From: Streptomyces fuscichromogenes | GTDB taxonomy: Bacteria > Actinomycetota > Actinomycetes > Streptomycetales > Streptomycetaceae | Assembly (NCBI RefSeq): GCF_014645815.1 | Contig: NZ_BMML01000014.1 | Span: 204,660-268,659, forward strand | Direction of reading: 5' to 3' | DNA length: 64,000 nucleotides | Shown: piece by piece, positions 44,677 through 53,876 of the stretch | How positions within the stretch are numbered: position 1 is the stretch's first letter | Layout: each line of letters opens with the position of its first letter | The notes under the pieces: generated by a model | What the model was told of the DNA's origin: nothing | Database searches by the model: none | The model's input: only the letters and a program-made list of their open reading frames with translations | Translations under genes and position numbers: made by a program

Positions 44677-46376
44677 AACCCGCCACTCGTTTCCGTCTGG
44701 CGGCCACCGTGCTGTCACTGCTGTGCGCGCTGCTCGCCGTCCAGCCGCCCGCCGCGGCGGCCTCCTACGCCAAGATCACCGGCTCCGGTTCGACCTGGAG
44801 CTCCAACGCCGTCCAGCAGTGGGTCCGCAACGTCAAGGCCAACTACGGCATGACGGTCAACTTCACGGCCAACGGCTCCTCCCAGGGCCGCGAGCAGTTC
44901 AAGAACAACACCGTCGACTTCGCGGTCTCCGAGATCCCCTACGGCCTCAAGGAACAGGGCGTCACCGACACGCCGCCGAGCCGCGGTTACGCCTACATGC
45001 CGATCGTGGCCGGCGGTACGGCGTTCATGTACAACCTCAAGATCAACGGAAGGTCGGTGACCAACCTACGGCTCTCCGGGGACGTCGTCACCAAGATCTT
45101 CACCGGGAGGATCACCCGCTGGAACGACCCCGCGATCGCCGCCGACAACCCGGGCCTGAACATGCCCGCTCGCGCGATCGTCCCGGTCGTCCGCTCCGAC
45201 GGCTCCGGCACCAGCGCCCAGTTCACCCTGTGGATGTCGAAGCAGTACGGCGCCCTGTGGGCCGACTACTGCTCCCGCACCGGCCGCGGCAGCGGCAACT
45301 GCGGCATGACCTCCAACTACCCACTGCTCAGCGGCTCCACGATGATCGCCAAGTCCGGCTCGCTCGGCGTCTCCGGCCATGTCCGCCAGCCCTCCGGCGA
45401 GGGCGCCATCACCTACGTCGAGTACTCCTATGCCAAGAACACCGGCTTCCCGGTGGCCAAGGTGCTCAACAAGGACGGCTACTACGTCGAGCCGACCGCC
45501 GCGAGCGTCGCGGTGGCGCTGACCAAGGCCGCGATCAACGAGAACGCGTCGTCGGTCAACTACCTCACCCAGATCCTCGACGGCGTCTACACCAACGCCG
45601 ACGCCCGCACCTACCCGCTGTCCAGCTACAGCTACATGATCCTGCCGACGAAGGTGGAGTCGGGCTTCACCACGGCCAAGGGCAACTCGCTGGGCACGTT
45701 CGGCCGTTACTTCCTCTGCGACGGCCAGCAACAGGCGGACGACCTCGGCTACTCGCCGCTGCCCAAGAACCTCGTCCAGGCGGGCTTCGACCAGCTCCGC
45801 AAGGTCCCCGGCGCACCCACCAGTTCCATCGACATCAACACCTGCCGCAACCCCACCTTCTCCGGCGGGGTCAACACCCTGATCAAGAACGCCCCGTACC
45901 CCAAGTCCTGTGACAAGAAGGGGCCGACGCAGTGCACCACCGGCACGGCGGGTGCCGCGGGCACCGACACCCCGGTGAAGCCGGGCGCGACGGGCGGCAG
46001 CTCCTCGGGCGGCTCCGGGTCCTCGTCCGGCGGTTCGTCGTCCGGCGGTTCCTCCGCCACGGGCGGCAGCGGCACGGGCGGCACGGACACGAACGGTGAC
46101 GGGAAGCCCGACGCGAGCGCCGGTGCCGCCGCAGGCGGTACCTCGGGGGGCACCGTCGACCCCGACACCGGCGAGGTGGTCAGCGGTGACGGGGCGGGCA
46201 CCGGAGACACGAACGTGGCCGCCAACCCCGTCGCCCTCGCCTCCGACAACGGTCTCGGGATGCGCGGCGCCCTGATGGCCCTGTCGGCCGTCCTGCTCGT
46301 CGCGGTGGTCGTCGGGCCACCGCTCACCGCGCGGCTCCTCGCGGGACGCCCGCGTCGTCGTAAGGGGGAGCTGTGA
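44673..46376 (+). CDS. PstS-like binding protein with C-terminal membrane anchor
   Basis: A 567-residue exported protein. The signal peptide (RLAATVLSLLCALLAVQP) has no lipobox. The PstS fold is clear: KITGSGSTWSSNAVQQWVRN, DFAVSEIPYG, VVTKIFTGRITRWNDPAI, VPVVRSDGSGTSAQFTLWMS and GAITYVEYSYAKN. Residues about 430-520 are a Gly/Ser/Thr-rich linker, followed by a membrane helix (GALMALSAVLLVAVVVGP) and an Arg-rich tail. Ordinary PstS is a lipoprotein of about 370 residues, so this one is tethered at the wrong end by a long stalk. GTG start overlaps the pstA-like stop. Confidence 0.88.
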   Translation: MKPATRFRLAATVLSLLCALLAVQPPAAAASYAKITGSGSTWSSNAVQQWVRNVKANYGMTVNFTANGSSQGREQFKNNTVDFAVSEIPYGLKEQGVTDTPPSRGYAYMPIVAGGTAFMYNLKINGRSVTNLRLSGDVVTKIFTGRITRWNDPAIAADNPGLNMPARAIVPVVRSDGSGTSAQFTLWMSKQYGALWADYCSRTGRGSGNCGMTSNYPLLSGSTMIAKSGSLGVSGHVRQPSGEGAITYVEYSYAKNTGFPVAKVLNKDGYYVEPTAASVAVALTKAAINENASSVNYLTQILDGVYTNADARTYPLSSYSYMILPTKVESGFTTAKGNSLGTFGRYFLCDGQQQADDLGYSPLPKNLVQAGFDQLRKVPGAPTSSIDINTCRNPTFSGGVNTLIKNAPYPKSCDKKGPTQCTTGTAGAAGTDTPVKPGATGGSSSGGSGSSSGGSSSGGSSATGGSGTGGTDTNGDGKPDASAGAAAGGTSGGTVDPDTGEVVSGDGAGTGDTNVAANPVALASDNGLGMRGALMALSAVLLVAVVVGPPLTARLLAGRPRRRKGEL

Positions 46377-48877
46377 CGGGACGGTCGATGAGGGTGCGGA
46401 TGTCACCCGGCCGGCGCCGGGTCACCGCCGGGGTGGGGTGCCTGCTGTCCGCCCTGGTGCTGGCGGTGCTGCCGTTGCCCCGGGGCGCGGATCAGGCGCG
46501 GGCGGCCACGGCCGGGAGCTCGGCGGTGACCAGGAGCGGGGCGAAGGGGGTGTACGGGGACGACTTCTCGCATCTCGAGGTCACGGTGCATCAGACGAAG
46601 GACCTGACCGGGCAGGGCGTGCGGGTGACATGGACGGGCGGGGTGCCGTCCGGCAACGACGAGACGAACTTCCTGTCGATCATGCAGTGCTGGGGGGACG
46701 CGGACTCCGGACCGGACCGTACGCAGTGCGAGTTCGGGCTGGCGGCGGGCGGGCAGAAGGGGGACGGCCGGGCCGTGTACCGGGGTGACACCTCGGGCCA
46801 TGACCCGCTGGAAGCCGACTCCTCGACCCCGGTCGACAAGAACGGCACCCACTATGTGCCGTTCCGGCCGGTCGAGGGGCAGGGGGACGCCACCGCGGGC
46901 CCCACCGACACCACGTACTTCACCGATGGGGACACCAACGCCGACCCGTTCATGCCGAACGACGGGGACGGCGGTGGCGACATCTCGTTCGAGCTGAAGT
47001 CCGCCGTGGAACAACCCGCTCTGGGCTGCGGCGCCCGCACCACGTCGGCCGGCGAGATCCAGCCGTGCTGGCTGGTGGTCGTGCCCCGCGGTACCCACGA
47101 CCCCAACGGGCAGGCACACACCGGGGGCGCCCAGGTCACCTCCTCGATCAGCCGGTCCAACTGGGACCAGCGCATCGTGTTCCGGCTCGGCTTCGCGCCG
47201 GTCACGGACAACTGCGACGCGGACAAGCCCGAGCGCGGGATCATGGGGTCCGAGCTGGCCACCGACGCGATCACGTCCTGGCAGAGCGCCCTGTGCAGGA
47301 CCGGAACCTACCGGTTCAACTTCACCCAGTCCGGTGAGCAGCAGGCCCGGTCCGCCGTGACCTCGGGTGACGCGCTGGCGGGGCTGGCCATGACGGTGGA
47401 TCCCGTCGAACCGGTCGCCGGGGCGGCCCAGGTGGTGCACGCGCCCGTGGCGGTGACGGGGCTGACGATCGGCTTCGTCTGGATGTACGACGCGACGGAC
47501 GGCACCCGACCGCTGACGAAGCTCAGGCTCAACCAGAGACTGCTGGCCAAGGCGCTCACGCAGTCCTACCCCTTCAGCGTCGTCAAGCCGGCCGACAAGG
47601 TGCCCGACTACCTCTCCGGCAACCCGGACTCCCTCGTCAAGGACCCTGAATTCCTGCGGCTCAATCCGGATCTCGCGGGACAGGCGGCCGGCAATGCCCC
47701 CTTGGGTCTGGCCGTGAGCCTGGCAAACACGGACTCCGCCAACATCGTGTGGAAATACATTCTGGCGAACACCGACGCGCGGGAGTTCATCGAGGGGAAG
47801 GCGGATCCCTGGGGAATGAAGGTCAACCCCGCGTACGAGGACGGGGTCGTCTCGGATTCCCTGGATTTCTTCCCCAAGGCGGACATCGCGCCCAGGACGC
47901 CGGACTGCGGGGGCGGCAGCACCGTCACCACCACGTACACCGGGCTGGACGTGGTTCCCTATGTCAACGACATGCACGACGGGGCGCTGAAGGTGCGCCG
48001 TGGTGACATCGGCACCGCGTATGACTGCGTCGTCGTCGACAACATGGCGAAACTGGCACCGCTGGGCCGTCCGATTCCGACCAGGCAGCGCCAGTTCGGT
48101 GTCGTGGACAACGCGTCCGCGGTGCGTTACCAACTGGGCGCCGCCGCCTTGGCGAACGCCGACGGCGACTACGTCACGCCGACCGAGGGGTCCCTGCTCA
48201 AGGCCGTCGCCGAGATGCCCGACTCGGACGTGGCCGGTGTCAAGGCGCCCGCCCCGGCGAAGATGAAGGACGGTGCCTATCCGCTGACCGCCGTGGTCTA
48301 CGCGGCCTCCTCGCTCGACCAGGCCGAGGCCGCCCGCCAGGACTACGCCAAGGTGATGCGCTACGCGGCCGGCGCGGGGCAGACCCAGGGCACCGCGAAG
48401 GGTGAACTGCCCTACGGCTACGCCCCCTTGCCCGCCGCGATGCGTACGCAGGCCAGGCAGGCCGCCGACCGGCTGGAGAAGGGCGCGTCGGCCGGCGACG
48501 GGTCCCCCGGCGGCACGTCCTCGGGCGGCGACGACCTGAGCGGCACCGGCAGCGGCGGCGCGGCGGGCGGCGGCGTGTCGGGCGGCACCGGCGCGACCGG
48601 CGGCGGCTCCGCCGGGACGTCGGGCGCCGCGGCCGGTGGTACCGGCGCGTCGGACACCCCCAAGCCGTCCGCCGCCCCGAGCGGGACCGACCCGGCCGGG
48701 CAGAACGTGGCCCAGTCCGGCGGCCACACCCCGTCGGAGGTGCTCGGGCTGATCCGCTGGGTGCTGCTCGGGGTCCTCGTCGCCGGCGGAGCCGCCGCGC
48801 TCGCGGGGCCGGTGATGCTGCGGTTCTCGGTGCGCGGGGCGGCCTCGACGCATGTCCATGGCGGAGAAATCGAGTAA
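46373..48877 (+). CDS. large exported PstS-related surface protein
   Basis: An 834-residue protein with signal peptide (GVGCLLSALVLAVLPLP), a long extracellular region, a Gly/Ser/Thr stalk (about residues 700-780) and a C-terminal helix (LIRWVLLGVLVAGGAAALAG). The N-terminal 300 residues are not recognised. The middle has degenerate PstS-like segments: VVHAPVAVTGLTIGFVW, LRLNQRLLAKALTQSYP, then a NPDLA stretch. Several Cys pairs are present. It overlaps the preceding gene by four bases (GTGA). Ligand unknown; a role alongside the transporter is inferred from the operon. Confidence 0.72.
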   Translation: MTGRSMRVRMSPGRRRVTAGVGCLLSALVLAVLPLPRGADQARAATAGSSAVTRSGAKGVYGDDFSHLEVTVHQTKDLTGQGVRVTWTGGVPSGNDETNFLSIMQCWGDADSGPDRTQCEFGLAAGGQKGDGRAVYRGDTSGHDPLEADSSTPVDKNGTHYVPFRPVEGQGDATAGPTDTTYFTDGDTNADPFMPNDGDGGGDISFELKSAVEQPALGCGARTTSAGEIQPCWLVVVPRGTHDPNGQAHTGGAQVTSSISRSNWDQRIVFRLGFAPVTDNCDADKPERGIMGSELATDAITSWQSALCRTGTYRFNFTQSGEQQARSAVTSGDALAGLAMTVDPVEPVAGAAQVVHAPVAVTGLTIGFVWMYDATDGTRPLTKLRLNQRLLAKALTQSYPFSVVKPADKVPDYLSGNPDSLVKDPEFLRLNPDLAGQAAGNAPLGLAVSLANTDSANIVWKYILANTDAREFIEGKADPWGMKVNPAYEDGVVSDSLDFFPKADIAPRTPDCGGGSTVTTTYTGLDVVPYVNDMHDGALKVRRGDIGTAYDCVVVDNMAKLAPLGRPIPTRQRQFGVVDNASAVRYQLGAAALANADGDYVTPTEGSLLKAVAEMPDSDVAGVKAPAPAKMKDGAYPLTAVVYAASSLDQAEAARQDYAKVMRYAAGAGQTQGTAKGELPYGYAPLPAAMRTQARQAADRLEKGASAGDGSPGGTSSGGDDLSGTGSGGAAGGGVSGGTGATGGGSAGTSGAAAGGTGASDTPKPSAAPSGTDPAGQNVAQSGGHTPSEVLGLIRWVLLGVLVAGGAAALAGPVMLRFSVRGAASTHVHGGEIE

Positions 48878-49117
48878 TCGCCGGATTCCCGTTGTCGGGG
48901 TGTATTCGGGCCCCGGGAATTCGCGCACCGCCGGGTGGGTTCCCTTGGATTCACCTAGGTAAGAGATTCGTAACCTGATGACCGGCCGGAATTAGTGGCC
49001 GGGGGTGCGGCTCTGCGGAATTGTTCTGCGTGGCCGGTCGACGGGTCGGTGGCGAAAACGGAATCCGGATTTCTTGCACGTCCATTGCTTGATCCGTTTC
49101 AACGGAGGAGAAATCAA

Positions 49118-50101
49118 GTGAACGTCAAGTCCCGCGTGCGTATCGGTGCCGCTGTCGGTACGGCCGCCCTGGGCCTCGGTGCCCTGGCCGCCCCCGCCGC
49201 CCACGCCGACCCGAGCTCGGCCACCGACTACCGTCAGCTGGCCGGTGTCGGCTCCGACACGACCCAGGACGTGATGAACGCTCTGGGCAACGCGATCACG
49301 AACAGCAACGGCAAGGTCATCGCCTCCTGGAACGCCACGGGTGCCGGCCCGATCACGACCAAGGCCACCGGCAGCTGCACGATCACCCGCCCCGACGGCT
49401 CCGGCGCCGGCATCACCGCGCTGAACACCGCCCTGGACGGCTCCACCGGCTGTGTGGACTTCGCCCGTTCCTCGCGTGGCCCGAACAACACCACCACCAC
49501 GGACCTGACCTTCATCCCGTACGCCAAGGACGCGGTGTCCTGGGTGAAGCAGGACGGCAGCGCCCTGCCGGACGACCTGACCACGGCCCAGCTCAAGGCC
49601 ATCTACGAGTGCACCCTGACCTCGCTCAACGGTGTCACGATCACGCCGATCCTGCCGCAGTCGGCCTCCGGTACCCGCGCCTTCTTCCTCAGCTCCATCG
49701 GCGTGACGACCCCCGGCTCCTGCGTCACCTCGGACTCCACCGTCCAGGAGAACGACGGCTCGATCGTCGACAGCGCGGGCGACGTCTTCCCGTACTCCGT
49801 GGCCCAGTACACCGCCCAGGAGACCTCCGTGGTGGACGACCGCCGCGGTGACGCCGTGCTCGGCTCGGTGAACGGCCAGGTCCCGCGCAACGAGGACGAC
49901 CTCTCGCTGAACCTCTCCTTCCCCTACCTGCGCAACGTCTACAACGTGGTCCCGACCGCCAAGCTGTCGGACTCGCTGATCGCGAGCACCTTCGTGGGCA
50001 CCGGCTCGAAGGTCTGCACGAACACCGGCACCATCACCGACTACGGCTTCGGCACCCTCGGCAGCGACTGCGGCAGCACGACCCTCAAGGGCGAGAGCTG
50101 A
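49118..50101 (+). CDS. secreted PstS-like periplasmic-binding-fold protein
   Basis: A 327-residue secreted protein with signal peptide ending in PAAHADPSS. The PBP-II/PstS-type pattern is seen in LAGVGSDTTQDVMNALGNAI, GSGAGITAL, GCVDFARSSRGP, FIPYAKDAVSWVK, LTTAQLKAIYECTL and ILPQSASGTRAFFL. It has no lipobox, stalk or anchor, so it should be free. GTG 49118 has a perfect GGAGGAG. The 240-bp gap before it suggests its own promoter, with GTTCCC/ATTCACC half-sites near 48939-48955. It is the third PstS-like protein of the locus. Confidence 0.85.
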   Translation: MNVKSRVRIGAAVGTAALGLGALAAPAAHADPSSATDYRQLAGVGSDTTQDVMNALGNAITNSNGKVIASWNATGAGPITTKATGSCTITRPDGSGAGITALNTALDGSTGCVDFARSSRGPNNTTTTDLTFIPYAKDAVSWVKQDGSALPDDLTTAQLKAIYECTLTSLNGVTITPILPQSASGTRAFFLSSIGVTTPGSCVTSDSTVQENDGSIVDSAGDVFPYSVAQYTAQETSVVDDRRGDAVLGSVNGQVPRNEDDLSLNLSFPYLRNVYNVVPTAKLSDSLIASTFVGTGSKVCTNTGTITDYGFGTLGSDCGSTTLKGES

Positions 50102-50199
50102 TCACCGTCCCATAGCCGTGCAACGGCCGGGCACCCCACGGGTGTCCGGCCCTGTCGGCGTATTCATCCACGACCGAGACCCCGCGGGGGGACCACCCT

Positions 50200-51867
50200 A
50201 TGAACATCCGTCTCGCACCACTCAGATCACCGGTGGCGCTGCTGACCGGCGTCGCCCTGCTGTGCGCCGCCCTGGCCGGGGTCCTCGCCTTCTCCGGCCG
50301 GGCCCATGCCGCCACCCAGCTCGGCAAGTTCACGATCACGCCCACCACGGGCAGCATCTCGACCTACCCCATGATCACATCGGTGACGACGACCGCCGGC
50401 TGCCCGGACGACACCGCGGGCAAGGCGGCCGTCCTCAAGGTGTTCAACCCCACGAGCGACACCACGCAGGCCACCCTCGGCCAGGGCGCCACCAAGATCG
50501 TGGCCGGCTCGGGCCCCTTCACCATGGACATCACGACCCTGGCCGCCGCGAAGAGCCTGGAGACGCGGCTGCGCACCTGGATCCCCGACGGATCCCTGGA
50601 CGGCACCTACACCCTGGGTCTGGGCTGCGGCGGCGGTACCGACGTGCCGGTCTTCCTCGCCAAGGTCCGGGTCACCGGCGACACCTGGTCCCTGCTCGAA
50701 CAGCAGCCCACCACGCTCGCCCTGACCGCGGACACGGGCGTCGCCGTGGGCGGCGACCTCAAGCTGACGGCCACGGTGACCCCCGCCGCGGCCGGCTCCG
50801 TGGAGTTCAGGCACGGCGACACCTCGCTCGGCACGGCGCAGGTCACGAACGGCTCGGCCCAACTCACCGTCAAGGCACCGGCGATCGCCGGCAACACGAC
50901 CTACGACGCCGTCTTCACCCCGGCCGACGCCGACGCCTACGCCGCGTCCGAGGCCACCGCGCCCACGGCCATCGCCTACGTCGTCTCCGCCAAGGACGCC
51001 GACGGGAACGTCCTCGCCGACAAGCCCACCCTGCATCTGGGCCAGACCGTGAAGGTGACGGCCGACGGCTTCGCGGCGGGGGCCACGGCGCAGGTCAGCG
51101 TCTCCGGGTCCAACACGACCTTCGCCGACGTGAGCGCGGACACCGACGGCACCGTCGCGGACTACTCGTTCACCGTGCCCGACGCGTTGAGCAACGACGC
51201 GCACAGCCTCTTCTTCACGGTCTCCGGCTCGCGCGCGGAGTTCGCCTTCGTCAGCACCGACGAGGACACCTCCAGCCCCAGCCCGTCCGACAACCCCGAC
51301 CTCACCGTCACCGACGAGGACGGCAACACCCTCGACGCCGACCCGAACCTCGAACCCGGCCAGAAGGTCAGGATCACCGCCCGTGGCTACACCGCGGGCG
51401 CCGCGGTCAAGGTCGCCCTCGCCGGCAGCGACGCGAAGTTCGACGACGCCGAGGCGGACTCCGACGGCACCGTGCAGAAGTACGCGTTCACGGTCCCGAA
51501 GGACCTCGCGGACGGCGACCACACGCTGACGCTGGCCGAGGACAGGACCGACGGGCACAGCGTGGACTTCGCGTTCACGACCGGCTCCGACGACCCCAGC
51601 CAGTCCCCCGAGCCCAGCGCCTCCGCCTCGGACAGCGGCGGCACGGACACGGGCGGCACCGGCAGCGGCGGCTCGGACGACGGCGGTACCACCGGCGGCG
51701 GCACCGGCGGGTCCGGCACCGGCGGCTCCATGGCCGCCACCGGCGCCCGGATCGGCGCCCTCGGCCTGGCCTCGCTCGCCTTCCTGTCCGCAGGCGGCGC
51801 GCTCGTGCTCCACATGCGCCGCAAGGGCCTGCTGACCTTCGGCGGCGACACCCCGCAGCACCACTGA
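50200..51867 (+). CDS. Ig-like repeat surface protein with sortase-type C-terminus
   Basis: A 555-residue exported protein. After the signal peptide (LTGVALLCAALAGVLAFSG) comes an unknown domain, an Ig-like repeat (TTLALTADTGVAVGGDLKLT) and two related repeats beginning AKDADGNVLADKPTLHLGQT and TVTDEDGNTLDADPNLEPGQ, each about 100 residues. A Gly/Ser/Thr stalk leads to MAATG (511-515), a hydrophobic helix (ALGLASLAFLSAGGALVL) and HMRRKG. This looks like a class E-type LAxTG sorting signal. The next gene encodes a sortase-fold protein, and a second sortase-like domain is encoded at 53873, so anchoring within the locus is plausible. Confidence 0.82.
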   Translation: MNIRLAPLRSPVALLTGVALLCAALAGVLAFSGRAHAATQLGKFTITPTTGSISTYPMITSVTTTAGCPDDTAGKAAVLKVFNPTSDTTQATLGQGATKIVAGSGPFTMDITTLAAAKSLETRLRTWIPDGSLDGTYTLGLGCGGGTDVPVFLAKVRVTGDTWSLLEQQPTTLALTADTGVAVGGDLKLTATVTPAAAGSVEFRHGDTSLGTAQVTNGSAQLTVKAPAIAGNTTYDAVFTPADADAYAASEATAPTAIAYVVSAKDADGNVLADKPTLHLGQTVKVTADGFAAGATAQVSVSGSNTTFADVSADTDGTVADYSFTVPDALSNDAHSLFFTVSGSRAEFAFVSTDEDTSSPSPSDNPDLTVTDEDGNTLDADPNLEPGQKVRITARGYTAGAAVKVALAGSDAKFDDAEADSDGTVQKYAFTVPKDLADGDHTLTLAEDRTDGHSVDFAFTTGSDDPSQSPEPSASASDSGGTDTGGTGSGGSDDGGTTGGGTGGSGTGGSMAATGARIGALGLASLAFLSAGGALVLHMRRKGLLTFGGDTPQHH

Positions 51868-52002
51868 CCGGCCGGGCGGCCGGTCCGGCCGCCCGGACCG
51901 ATCGGCCGACGGGCCGCCCGGGGCGCACGCCGACGTGCCCCCGGGCCCGCCCCGTCCCCGCAGGAAGCCGTAGAGAACCCTCCGCTTCGAGGAGCGCACC
52001 CC

Positions 52003-52971
52003 GTGACCACCCTCGCCCCGCCCTCGGCCGGCGCGTCGGCGCCCGTCGGCGGACCGCCCGCCCCGCCACCGCCACCGCCCCCGCCGACCACCGAGCCGCG
52101 CCGCGAGACCCCGCGGCCCCCCGCCCGCCCCGGGCTCGCACTCGCCGGGGCGGCCCTGTGCGTTCTCGCCGCCGTGCTCCTCGGCTTCGCCGCGAACCTC
52201 ACCGTCGTCGGCCACCTCCAGCACGCCCGCGACCAGCAGACCGCCTACGACGAACTGCGCAAGGAACTCGCCCTGGGCACCGCCCCCGTGGGCCAGCGGG
52301 ACTACGAGGGCAAGCTGCTCGGGCCGGGCGCGCCCGTCGCCCTGCTGCGCATCCCCGCCCTCGGCCTCAAGGAGGTCGTCGCCGAGGGAACCACCCCCGA
52401 GGTGCTCATGGCGGGACCGGGGCACCGGAGGGACACCCCGCTGCCCGGTCAGGCCGGCACCGCGGTGATCATGGGCCGGCAGTGGGGGTACGGCAGCCCC
52501 TTCCACGACCTGCGCCTGCTGCCCGTCGGCAGCCGCGTCGAGATCACCACCGGCCAGGGCAGGGCGGTCTACGAGGTCACCGGTATCCGCCGGGCCGGCG
52601 ACGAACTGCCCGCCCCGGTCGCCGCGGGACAGGGCCGACTCACCCTCATCACCGCGACCGGTGCGCCGTACACCCCGAACGGGGTGCTCCGGGTCGACGC
52701 CAGGCTGGTCACGGCCGTGCAGCCCAACCCGCCGCGGGACCTGCGGGCGGGCTGGATCGCCGACTCCGAGCAGGCCCTCGGCACCGACTCCGGCGCCTGG
52801 CTCGGCGTCTTCCTGTGGACCCAGGGCCTGCTGCTCGCCGCGCTGCTCACGGTGGTCTCCTTCCGCGTCTGGGGCCGCTGGCAGACCTGGATCTGCGCCG
52901 GCCCGCTGCTGCTCGCGCTGGGCCTCGCCGACTCCCAGTCCCTCACGGCACTGCTGCCGAACCTGCTCTGA
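52003..52971 (+). CDS. catalytically altered sortase-fold membrane protein
   Basis: A 322-residue protein: Pro-rich cytoplasmic N-terminus, one membrane helix (LALAGAALCVLAAVLLGFAA), a class E-like sortase domain (ALLRIPALGLKEVVAEGTT, MAGPGHRRDTPLPGQAG), and two C-terminal helices (WLGVFLWTQGLLLAALLTVV, ICAGPLLLALGLAD). By alignment to the usual AGHRTTYG and TLTTC motifs, the catalytic His is Arg159 (IMGRQWGYG) and the Cys is Ala218 (LTLITATG); Arg230 remains. It should be unable to transpeptidate, so a scaffold or ligand-binding role is likely. Confidence 0.83.
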   Translation: MTTLAPPSAGASAPVGGPPAPPPPPPPPTTEPRRETPRPPARPGLALAGAALCVLAAVLLGFAANLTVVGHLQHARDQQTAYDELRKELALGTAPVGQRDYEGKLLGPGAPVALLRIPALGLKEVVAEGTTPEVLMAGPGHRRDTPLPGQAGTAVIMGRQWGYGSPFHDLRLLPVGSRVEITTGQGRAVYEVTGIRRAGDELPAPVAAGQGRLTLITATGAPYTPNGVLRVDARLVTAVQPNPPRDLRAGWIADSEQALGTDSGAWLGVFLWTQGLLLAALLTVVSFRVWGRWQTWICAGPLLLALGLADSQSLTALLPNLL

Positions 52972-53015
52972 ACCCGCTCCGCACCACCGGCCACCCAACG
53001 GAGTTGACCCACCGC

Positions 53016-53876
53016 ATGTCCGAGAACACCGATCTCGTCGACACCGCCGTCCAGCCGCCCGTCGAGGACGGCCGGGGCGGCGGACCCCGCTTCGGCGACG
53101 GCCCCGCCACCCTGCGCGCCGACGCCGTCTCCGCCTGGTTCGGCGACCACAAGGTCCTCGACCGGGTCTCGCTCACCATGCCCGCCCGCCAGGTCACCGC
53201 GCTCATCGGCCCCTCCGGCTGCGGCAAGTCGACCTTCCTGCGCATCCTCAACCGGATGCACGAACTGATCGGCTCGGCCTCGCTGGCCGGGCGGGTGCTG
53301 CTCGACGAGGTCGACATCTACGACCGCGGGCGGCGCATCACCCACGCCCGCCGCGAGATCGGCATGGTCTTCCAGAAGCCCAACCCCTTCCCGGCCATGT
53401 CCATCTACGACAACGTCGTCGCCGGTCTCAGGCTCAACGCCATCAGGACCGGCCGCGAGGGCAAGGACGACCTGGTCGAGGAGTGCCTCACCAAGGCGGG
53501 CCTGTGGAAGGAGGTCCGGGACCGGCTCCGGCAGCCCGGCGGGGCGCTGTCGGGCGGTCAGCAGCAGCGGCTGTGCATCGCGCGCTCGCTCGCGGTACGG
53601 CCGCGGGTGCTGCTGATGGACGAGCCGTGCTCGGCGCTCGACCCGACGTCCACCCGCCGTATCGAGGAGACCATCCACGACCTCAGGGACGAGGTGACGA
53701 TCGTCATCGTCACCCACAACATGCAGCAGGCCGCCCGGGTCTCCGACAACTGCGCCTTCTTCCTCGCCGCGCACGGCACACCCGGTGTGATCGTCGAGCA
53801 CGGTGGCACCCATGCCATGTTCAACTCGCCCCAGGACGAGAGGACTTCGGACTACGTGAACGGACGCTTCGGGTGA
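53016..53876 (+). CDS. PstB-like phosphate-type ABC ATPase
   Basis: A 286-residue ATPase. A 40-residue acidic/Gly-rich N-terminal extension precedes LRADAVSAWFGDHKVLDRVS. Walker A is IGPSGCGKST, the Q-loop VFQKPNPFPAMS is diagnostic for PstB, signature LSGGQQQR, Walker B LLMDEPCSALDP and switch His in VIVTHNMQQA. It powers the PstC/PstA-like pair encoded 10 kb upstream. Its separation from the permease genes by five surface-protein genes is unusual. The GTGA at its end overlaps the lipoprotein gene. Confidence 0.9.
   Translation: MSENTDLVDTAVQPPVEDGRGGGPRFGDGPATLRADAVSAWFGDHKVLDRVSLTMPARQVTALIGPSGCGKSTFLRILNRMHELIGSASLAGRVLLDEVDIYDRGRRITHARREIGMVFQKPNPFPAMSIYDNVVAGLRLNAIRTGREGKDDLVEECLTKAGLWKEVRDRLRQPGGALSGGQQQRLCIARSLAVRPRVLLMDEPCSALDPTSTRRIEETIHDLRDEVTIVIVTHNMQQAARVSDNCAFFLAAHGTPGVIVEHGGTHAMFNSPQDERTSDYVNGRFG

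Noticed and set aside
46403..48928. 841-codon minus-strand frame
   Set aside because: Antisense to the large surface protein; no recognisable motif.
50227..52998. 923-codon minus-strand frame
   Set aside because: Antisense shadow of the Ig-repeat and sortase-fold genes, whose plus-strand products have signal peptides and domains.
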